The notes beneath the pieces were generated by a model. It was not told where the DNA came from. It saw nothing but the letters and a program-made list of their open reading frames with translations, and did no database searches. A stretch of 64,000 bases of DNA from Magnaporthiopsis rhizophila (taxonomy: Eukaryota; Ascomycota; Sordariomycetes; Magnaporthales; Magnaporthaceae), in the NCBI GenBank assembly GCA_003049465.1, contig PYSS01000095.1, forward strand, positions 62,001-126,000, in the 5' to 3' direction. The position numbers were made by a program, and so were the translations under genes. Of the stretch, positions 56,407-64,000 are shown piece after piece. The number at the start of each line of letters is the position of its first letter. Positions within the stretch are counted from its first letter, which is position 1.

Positions 56407-58313
56407 TCAAAAGTCCCAGAAGCTGCCCGCCTTGGCGGGGACGGCTTGCTTCCTGCCAGCAAGCGGGCGGGGCGGTGGCTGCTCGTCGGCCTCCTCCTCC
56501 TCGCCGTAAAGCCAGTCTCGGTTGGTGCCTTTCTTGCCGCCCACTGGTGCAAAGAATCAGCGTTAGCAGGCATTCAGCAAACACGAACGTGAAAAGGATC
56601 GCGCGGTGGGGCATCTGCCGAGCACCCGGTCCGATCCCCCGGGCAGATTGGATTACACCATTTAGACCGAAATTTGCAATGCTAGAACTTACTTCCGTCT
56701 CCGCCGATGACGATTCCGCGTTCATCCGGCTTCTTGGTGCCGCGGCCGGCGGGCAGGCTGTTCTCCTTCTGAGACACGGGGGACTTGTCGTACGAAGACC
56801 AGTTGGCCTCCATATTCTTGACCACCTTCTTGCGGTCCTCCGGAATCGGTGGCCTGGACGCCTTGGCACCGAATTCAGATTGGCGGGGGCTGTCGTCAGT
56901 CATTTCAAACTTGGAGTTGAAGTCGCGGCGCCTGTCCTTGAGGTTCGTGATGTTGCCGAGTGCACGCGAGTCGGTACCGTCTTGGGGTGCGGAGCCGTCC
57001 TCGCTGTACAGGTTGTTCTTGTACAGGCCGAGCCCTTCGTTCTGGCCAACACCGCGGGGTCGGGCGGCCGGGCGCGGCTCGCCGCTAGCTTCACCGTCGT
57101 CCTGGAGCTCAAAGTTGGCCGCGGCATCCCGACGAGGCTTGGGCGGGGCGGGCTTCTGAGCCGCCGGCGTCTCGGCCACATCGTTGTTCTCAGTGCTCCA
57201 GTGGCGGACCTCCTGAGACCGCGTGGGGCGCGGACGCGGTTTCGACGGAGTCGTAAAGTCCTCAAAAGCCCACTGACTCTTGTGCTTTCCGGTCGGCACA
57301 TCTTCAAAAGCGGTGCCCTTGACGGGCGCGTCCCGCGGGTCGCTGCCGTCGACAAAGTCAAAGTGTTCGTACTTCTTAGGGTTTGGGCGGTAGAAGCGGT
57401 CGGGGGCTCTGTCCTCGGGTGAGTCCGGCTCCTGGGCTTCGGCCGCGCCCTCGAAAAGCCGCATGGGCTGGAAGTTCTTGCCGGCCCCGCCCTTGGGCGC
57501 GATGACGCTCCTGGAGGGCGAATCACCAGACACCCCCGAGCCATTGTCCTCCTCGGGCTCATCGCCGAGGATCTCGGTGAAGGACCGCTGGCGGGGTCGC
57601 GTCTTGCCAGCGTAGGGAGAGATGAAGCTCTCGGGCTCGGGCTCCTCGGCGCGGGGGGCAAAGAGATTCAGGGAGGCGTGGGGGTCGCGCATCGCATTAG
57701 TCGAGCTTCCGCGCGAGCGCGAAGACAGATCTGTCGCTTCCGCCGCGACGGCTCCACCGCCGACACACTTGGCGATCAGCTTGATCTGATCCTTGCTATC
57801 CCGGATAGGCCAGTTGCGACCGCTTTTGCCAATTACATCGAGCTGTTTCAGGAGCGAACCCTGGTCCCAGGACTGGCGGATCTGGACGATCTTGCTGGCC
57901 GCGTTGAAGGTCACAAAGTGCGTCTGTGGTCGGAGTCCCGGTTAGCTGGTTGTGGCGGCGATTCTTTCTTTTGGAACGGGGAGCAGGAGTAAACGCACCA
58001 CAGCAAGGTGGACAGCGCGGTCAGCGACGAAGTTGTCGTCCAGCCCAGGCAGGTAAGGCCCGCCGCTGACGGTGAACTCGAGCGTGGTTTCAGTCTCGAG
58101 GGCAATGCGCAGACCGTCGCGACCCTCAATGACGGAGAGGACATCCTCTTTGGTCTTGTTGAGGTGCTTGCGCAAGCCCGTGATATGCTTGACAACATCG
58201 GCCGCACCGGCAACAGTGGTGGTGGTGGTTATGTAGCTCAGTGACGCGTTATCTGCCAGGGCGGACGGGTCCGGCGTAGCGAGGAAGCGCAGGTAGACGT
58301 CGTGAAGTGTCAT
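56407..58313 (-). CDS. NTF2-like domain protein with long disordered tail
   Basis: Three exons: 58313-57999, 57923-56693 and 56543-56407 (introns 75 and 149 nt); 560 aa. The N-terminal 150 residues look like an NTF2-like fold (MTLHDVYLRFLATPDPSALAD, a strand ending SLSYITTTT, then HFVTFNAASKIVQIRQSWDQ). The remaining 400 residues are disordered and charged, with scattered aromatic-acidic motifs (HFDFVDG, WAFEDF, NWSSYDKSP) and the C terminus GSFWDF. The last exon is supported by in-frame joining of IVIGGDG to MGGKKGTNRDWLYGEEE. The architecture is conserved-looking, but I cannot name a characterised homologue. A read-through without the last splice would end wrongly at 56682. Confidence 0.82.
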
Positions 58314-58508
58314 CTTGCTTGCTTGTGTCGGATGATGGCGTTGGTGACAGCGCAAGGGGTGTGTTTCCGGGTCGGGCGGCGAATAAACTTTCCGAGGGGA
58401 AAAATATCCGTGGTGCAGGTGCTTCGGGAGTGAATGGAAGAGCCAGCGATAACCTGGTAGTCGAGGCACTTGAGGGCAAGAGAAGGGAACCTTGTGCTAT
58501 GCGGTAGG

Positions 58509-58563
58509 CACCTGTACCTGAACCTAAACCTGGACCTGGACCCGAGCCTATGAACCTAGGTAG
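58509..58563 (+). repeat. ACCTGN/ACCTAA minisatellite
   Basis: About eight imperfect copies of a 6-nt unit (ACCTGT, ACCTGA, ACCTAA, ACCTGG, ...), ending in ACCTAGGTAG. It lies in the NTF2-like gene's upstream region. Confidence 0.65.
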
Positions 58564-59236
58564 AGTTTGCGCGCAGAGATATCTTGGGTGCGTTGTGAGA
58601 AAGGAGGTCACGAAAGAACGATAGGCAAACAGATTATGGCAAAGGGACGCTTCCAGGAAGGTGCGGTGCGGTGTGGGCGCGTGACGGAGGGAAAACAGAA
58701 AAGACAGGCGCGTCAAGCAACAGAGAGACGAGAAGAGAATTGGGATGGAGGAAGGCAAGTGCCAGCCGGGCAGAAACAAGGCCTGGGCAACTTATTGGAC
58801 AGAGGGAGGCGCAAACTGGCAGGCGTTTGAAAGGTGGGGGGAAGGGTGCTTGCCCCCCCCCCCCCCTGCGCGTTGTTTTGTTGACATCTGCCTCATCTTT
58901 TGCGAGTTGGTCAGAGCACGGGCAGGCGAGGTTTGATCCTTCGCAGCCAAAAAGCAGGTACCGCACTGTATTCCAGTATTTACCGTACCAGCCGGGTGGG
59001 GCCCACTCAAATTCGCCTGTGCTGTAGCTGCATGCACGCCATCAAATTGCACGCCTTGCCTCTTCCGACCTTGGGGGCCCAGATGGATCCCAAATGACGG
59101 CATTAGGTGTCGCATCTGTGATCTCGCCTCGAGCGTGGAGGCGGAAAGGGGAAACCCGGACAAGGGCAAATAACGCAAACAGGAGAACTTCTCCTTCTCA
59201 ATGTGTCACCTAACTTATCCATTTTTTTCTTCTTCT

Positions 59237-59238
<2 letters not shown>

Positions 59239-59288
<50 letters not shown>

Positions 59289-59304
59289 CTTNTTTTTTTT
59301 TTTT
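59239..59304. repeat. Poly-T tract with one ambiguous base
   Basis: T50 (59239-59288), then CTT, an N at 59292 and T12. The N probably marks uncertain homopolymer length. Confidence 0.9.
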
Positions 59305-60249
59305 GTTATTTAGCCTTTGCCAACGGGCAGATATTTCACCTGCTCGACCGCTGCACCAGAAAAACCGGCGGAAAGCTCCAGGGCAACCTGAGAAAGGCGG
59401 CTGTGCGCCAAGCCAATCACAGGCCTGGCCAGATCCAAGGATCCCCAGACGGCTCCTGACTCCGTAATTAGCCCCGCTTCCAGACTGCGCCTACAAATCA
59501 GACCTTTCCTGCTATTTTGTACTCTCTCCTTTTGACACGCATGCATAGTCTTCATTTTGGCTTGTCCAAGCGAGGGCGGCCTGCCTGGCCTGTCAGCTGC
59601 CTTTCCGCCTCACACTGGCTGGACGCACCAGACAACCCTTAATATCATACCTACATACGGCATATGTCGCCGCGCCAGCCGAAGACGATTTGCATCCAGC
59701 CTTTCTATCACGAATTGGGTCCATTCGTCCGGCATCGCTGTCTCTCGGCACCCTGCAATGCTCCTTTGCTCCTGCTGGCCGAAACTGGCTTTCCGGTAGC
59801 TGCTTTCCTTGAATCTTCCAAGACTCTCAAGTTATCAAGTGGGAGGGAATCGTGTATTTGGGACTGTTGTCCTGATTACTAGATAAAAATCCCGAGTCTC
59901 TTCGGGTGAGAGCCTCAGATATGGAGGCACCGAGTTGGTTGCCTGGGTAAATATTGGGTGAGTGTAGCCAGCTAGCCCATCCCCGCCAGTCCTGTCCAAT
60001 AAACGCCATAAAGTGCAGCCAAAACTCCAGCCAGTGGCGTAACAGTCGTGGGCTCGTGTGCTCGTGACTGTGCGCAGCCCCATCTCCAGTGAAAGTGAGA
60101 GAGAATGTGCCGAAAAAAGAAAAACGACATAGCAATAGAGAAATTAAGAGTAAGCAAAGTGTCAAAGGCCAGGCGGTAGCTCGTGGAACCAGCCATGATT
60201 AAGAAACCGCCGCCTAGCCCTTAAGTGACCCGAACTGCTCGTCACCTTC

Positions 60250-62166
60250 TCAGCAGCCACCATACCTCACGCCCCGTTTGCCGAGCTCCTTGCGTCCAAC
60301 GGCATCTTCCGGAAGCACCCAGCCGCGCGCCCTCTTGGCCTCCCTCTTCTCTGCCAGCTGTGGCTGCGGCATCCAGTCGTCGCGAGGGAGGGCCTTGCGC
60401 CGGGTACCCTCGGCGGGGGCGCCGATCTCGCTCCGCCAGTGCGCGTGGCCAGGAGCGGCCTCGTCGCCCGCGAGCATGCAGAGACCCCAGAGGGCCAGGC
60501 AGGCGGCCAGCGAGGGCGAGGAAAGGCCGTTTCCGGCGTCCTCGCCGCTGCCCTGCGCCGCCAATTGCGTGCTCCCCACCTCGAGGTAGCCAAAGTGCGG
60601 AGTGTCCTCGGCTCCGTTCCTCACAAACACGAGCTCTATCTCGGTGAGGATGAAGCCGTAGCGGCACCCGTGCTCACGCATCACGTGGTGCAGGTGTGCC
60701 AGCCCCCTGAGGTACTCGACGCGCTTGATGTTGCCCTCGACCCGCATGCCCGTGTTGAACCTGTCGAAGCTCTTGACCAGGCCCACCACGCGGCCCGTCG
60801 GCTTGCCGCCGAAGATGGCCGCTGCCGACGAGGACTCGCCACTGACGTTGGCCACAAAGGCGCATTCAGACGACGACGCGCCCGCCACGCCGCTCTTGCT
60901 AGGCACAGACAGCTGGAGCGGCTTGTCGCTCGACAATGCCAGCGCAGCGTTGAGCTTGGGAAGATAGAAGCTCGCGTAGGCCGCATGCAGCGCCTGCTCG
61001 GTCTCCAGATGGCGCTGTGTCACGGGCGCATTGGGCAGGAGCGAGGCCGGCACCGGCACGGAGAGCAGAGCCGCGGCGCCGGGGAGGGCCAGGATGCTCG
61101 AGGCGCTGAAGCTCGTCCACGGCCGCACCTGTCGCACGTCCCACCAGAAGTGCTTCGTGTGCGGGTCCCTGAGTGGGAAAGAGATGGTGCGCACCAGGGC
61201 CGGGGCCGGGTTCGCACTGGTAAGGTACGAAAGGAGTGTGCTAGTGGGGCCGAGTGCGGGGGCCGAAACCTCGGGAGTCATGGCAGCCGACGCGAGCGGC
61301 GAGGACTCGCGAGGGGCATATGTCTGCTGTGGCTGGTGGTGGAAGAAGAAGGATGGGTCTGCCTGAGGCATGAGCGTCTGCGGCTGCATGGCGGACATGG
61401 GTGCAGGCACCGTGGTGGTGGCCATGCTGAACGGCGACATTTGCCTATACACGGGGAGACCATGGGCCCCCGCGGACATGCCGTCAACCAGTCCGCACGA
61501 CGACGCCCGCCTTGGTGGCATGGTGATGGCTGATTCCGGTGATGTGGCAAAGGACACGGGAGAGCACAGCAGCTGCGACGAGCTGGAGGCGGCGTCCTCG
61601 GCCATGGAGGATACGTGCAGGGGCGACACGGCCATTGACTGAGGGCAAAAGACATTGGAGCTGTACCGGATGCTCTCTGGGTTGGTGTAGCTGCGCGCGT
61701 GGCTGGGCCGGAGCCTGTTGGAGCGAGTCGGCGCCGGCGATGTCCTCACGCGCTTTGGAGGGGATGCCGTGACGGGGCGAGGGGCCGTGTGGCCGATCGC
61801 CTGATCCTGGCTCCGGATCTTGGGCAGCAGCAGAGGACCATGAGTGCGGATGGGTGACCGCGCCGGCGTGGTCATCCGTGTGCTTGGGCAGTCAAGGGTG
61901 GAGTCGGAGGGCGACGACTCGAATGAATAGACTGAGCCTTGCGAGCTGGAGCGAGCATGTCCAGGGTTGTAGGGGATGTCAAGAAGCGACGGGTCAAAAG
62001 AGAAGCTTGGAGGTGTGGAGGGCTCGCAGGGCGGGAATGTGAAGTCAAAGGAAAGGTCCGCTGCCAGACTGTGGTCGGGCGAAAGGATGTGGCATTGTCA
62101 GTCTCGGGCCGCTCCATATGAGGGACGTGTGTTGGAGCGAGGAGATATCACTACTCACGTGGACAT
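60250..62166 (-). CDS. Conserved fungal protein of unknown function
   Basis: Two exons: an 8-nt first exon 62166-62159 (ATGTCCAC) and 62068-60250, with a 90-nt intron (GTGAGT...CACAG, CTGAC branch site); 608 aa. The joined start MSTLAADLSFDFTFPPCEPS is in frame with the long exon, whereas the first ATG inside exon 2 (61875) would cut about 67 residues. The first 290 residues are Ser/Pro-rich with many short hydrophobic-acidic patches, like an activation region. The conserved half begins near 294 (VRTISFPLRDPHTKHFWWDV) and contains FDRFNTGMRVEGNIKRVEYL and CRYGFILTEIELVFVRN. I do not recognise a characterised family; the RYGFILTE-ELVFVR block suggests an alpha/beta core. The basic tail (KREAKRARGW) might aid nuclear targeting. 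Confidence 0.8.
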
Positions 62167-64000
62167 ATTGGGCAATATTGGGCCTTGCGGAACAGGCAAG
62201 GGGTATAGGGGTATATGCGCTGGTTTATGTCGTGGTGTATTATAATGCCGCAGTATCGAGGCCGAGCTTGGGAAGGCCTGCTTCAGAAACGAAACTCTTT
62301 GCTGGTCGGCGGCAAGGGGCTAGTTTGGCTCAGACTTCTCCTGAGAAGTTGAGATGGGCAAGGGAGTGGTGGTGGTGGTGGTGGGTGGATGAATGATTGG
62401 TCGAGGGGCAAGCCCGGGAGGAGGAGGAGGAGGAGGATAGAGAGATAGAGAAAAAAGGAGAAGCGTAAAGAGAAAAGGAGAAAGAAGGAGATGAGACAAG
62501 AAACGGCGGTGGGTTTGGAAGGACTGGCTGTGAGGACAGGAGAAGACGACATTCCCAAGTCGCGGGGCATCAGGCGTACTTATGATGTTGGGCCACGACC
62601 GCTTCGGCTGGCCATAGACCGCATCACCAAGTCCCGAGGACTGACCAATAAGATCAAAATAAACCTGAAACGCGAAGCCCCCGATCAAGTTCATCCGGGA
62701 GGCGCGTCAGTAGACGGCCAGCGATGTGGCCAGCCCCGTCAACGCACCATGAGGAGGAGGTATCGTGCGAGGCGAGGCGGCCTGGCGAATAATCATGGAT
62801 GGAGGTCGGGCCACTGCCGGCGTGGTATTCTTGCCAAGGCTAACTCTTCTTTGGGAGGGGTGGACAACCGGGGGGGGGGGGGGGGCGCTGACCACTTGGA
62901 GGGTACGGATGGCCTCTGGCCCAGACGGCGCCAGCCGGGGTGCTGGGCTCGAACAAAGGACCAGGACGGTGCGGCGGCGATATTGGGACGGCCGGGGCCG
63001 CACGCTNGGACGGTGCGGCGGCGATATTGGGACGGCCGGGGCCGCACGCTGCCACAGCCAGGTGCACAGTGCCATCCGCAAAAGCGGGAGGCGGCGGTCA
63101 AGGACCCAATGCTTCTTGGGAATATACTAGTAAGACTAGTAAGAGTCACCCCCAATTCGATGCCCGCTTCCATGGGGCATGCAAGCAGCCAACCGGGAAG
63201 CGTATCTCTGACTCACCCATATTTAGACGCATTCGCTGGTGCTACCCTGGCCGGGATCTGTGCGTGGAGAGTGGGGGGAGACGGCTTCGCGAGGAAAGTC
63301 GGTGTCTCTCGTGTGCTCTTCACGCCCGACACGCGGTTGTCGCCTCGTCTGGGCGCGCATCGGGTGCGTTCGTTTCGTTTCCTAGGGATACGCATCCAGC
63401 CCGATTGTTGACGTGGCAGGCGTTGCATGCAACCCCACGACTCAACCCATCTCCCCTCGTGGTCGAGCTTGGGCTCCTCTGCTGCTTGCTACAGCACTTC
63501 GAGCTTGGGCAGCCGTGCACAGCACCCACCACCAGCCCCATCATAGAGCCCCTCATGGAGCAGCGAACCAGCGCAACCCCACAGGGACAGATCAGAGCCT
63601 GCGTTGACAGCATCTCCTGCGTCTGCACATGACATGGCAACGGCGTACCTGGCAAAGACCTGCCTCAATTTTTCCTCTTTTGCTATTTTTGGTGGCGGGG
63701 CCCCAGACTCAATGCTTTGCTACGTCGTTGCCCAAAGCTCCCACGAGACTTTGGCCGTTGAGAGGTTCCAGAGAGAGGCGGCTATCGATATTGCCAGCGG
63801 TAGGCAAAATTGCACTGGGGAGGAACCGCAATGGGGTGGGGAGAGTTTGGACGGTGCAAAAAGGCCGCGCAGAGGGGTGCCCCTAGTTGTGGACGGGACA
63901 CGCCCCGGCTGGCGCTCTCGTCATAGGCGGGCGATCCGCACAGGGTACACGGCGGGGTGTGGGCCCGGCGACCTAGCAAGCGCCTGGAGCATGACTGGGC
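62167..64000. other. 1.8-kb terminal region without a supported gene
   Basis: Upstream of the 608-aa gene. It contains GGT and GGA trinucleotide runs (62365-62440), a G16 run (62870-62885) and a 43-bp duplication around an N (62964-63050). A 96-codon frame from an ATG at 63712 is open to the window end but shows no domain and is not called. Confidence 0.5.
62964..63050. repeat. Perfect 43-bp direct duplication flanking a single N
   Basis: Bases 62964-63006 and 63008-63050 are identical over all 43 positions, separated only by N at 63007. This is the expected appearance of overlapping contig ends joined without merging; the real locus probably has one copy. Confidence 0.85.

Larger units (their letters stand above)
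58314..60249. other. 1.9-kb intergenic region
   Basis: Upstream of the NTF2-like gene and downstream of the 608-aa gene. It contains an ACCTGG-type minisatellite (58509-58563), a C14 run (58853-58866) and a T50 tract with an N nearby (59239-59304). No gene supported. Confidence 0.55.

Noticed and set aside
62491..63411. 306-codon plus-strand ORF near the window end
   Set aside because: It runs through a G16 homopolymer, an N and the 43-bp false duplication, and has no domain.
63712..64000. ORF open to the window end, possibly a gene start
   Set aside because: No recognisable N terminus, only 96 codons visible; cannot be judged without the next sequence.

Overview
The window is nuclear DNA of a filamentous ascomycete (Pezizomycotina, most probably a Sordariomycete). 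Genes are interrupted by short introns (about 60-200 nt) with GT..AG borders and CTAAC/CTGAC branch sites. Typical Pezizomycotina proteins are present (PalB, Vts1, Sen15 ending in HDGIVKPRQN, DUF2985), coding DNA is GC-rich, and intergenic DNA carries long A/T homopolymers. I rebuilt exon structures by eye for 18 protein-coding genes; most have a first exon or a start that a plain ORF scan misses. There is no operon, CRISPR array or biosynthetic cluster. No species is claimed.

Layout. 1-10.97 kb: 3' part of CLU1 (+), a Yippee zinc protein (+), an SLC35F6-type transporter (-) and the pH-signalling calpain palB (+). 11-24.3 kb: a gene-poor stretch with a tRNA-derived SINE, a three-finger C2H2 transcription factor (-) and a 9.1-kb gene-free divergent intergenic region containing an assembly gap. 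24.3-33.9 kb: zinc alcohol dehydrogenase (+), SEN15 (-), a DUF2985 membrane protein (-), a second SINE copy, peroxisomal adenine nucleotide carrier ANT1 (+) and ribosomal protein eL29 (+). 37.3-50.4 kb: VTS1 (+), a membrane-anchored septin-like GTPase (-), a large RBBP6-type RING protein with RGG and Arg-Asp repeats (-) and a Rab5 GTPase (-). 50.9-62.2 kb: KRI1 (+), an amino-acid permease (+), an NTF2-like protein (-) and a conserved 608-aa protein of unknown function (-). 62.2-64 kb has no supported gene.

The genes are mostly housekeeping and do not form one pathway. Two themes recur: RNA and ribosome biology (SEN15, eL29, VTS1, KRI1, the RING/RGG/RD protein) and membrane traffic or transport (Rab5, PalB, SLC35F6-like, ANT1, permease, septin-like GTPase).

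The most interesting signals are: (i) two diverged copies of a tRNA-derived SINE whose 3' ends form two consecutive hairpins joined by an invariant CGTAG linker and followed by an invariant TGAGCTTTTT, with five compensatory base-pair changes between the copies; (ii) a septin-like GTPase with a substituted G4 motif and a C-terminal transmembrane segment; (iii) a RING protein with RBBP6 metal-ligand spacing but no DWNN domain, joined to long RNA-binding-type low-complexity regions; (iv) a GC-AG intron cutting the P-loop of the Rab5 gene; (v) a perfect 43-bp duplication around a single N that looks like an unresolved contig overlap.
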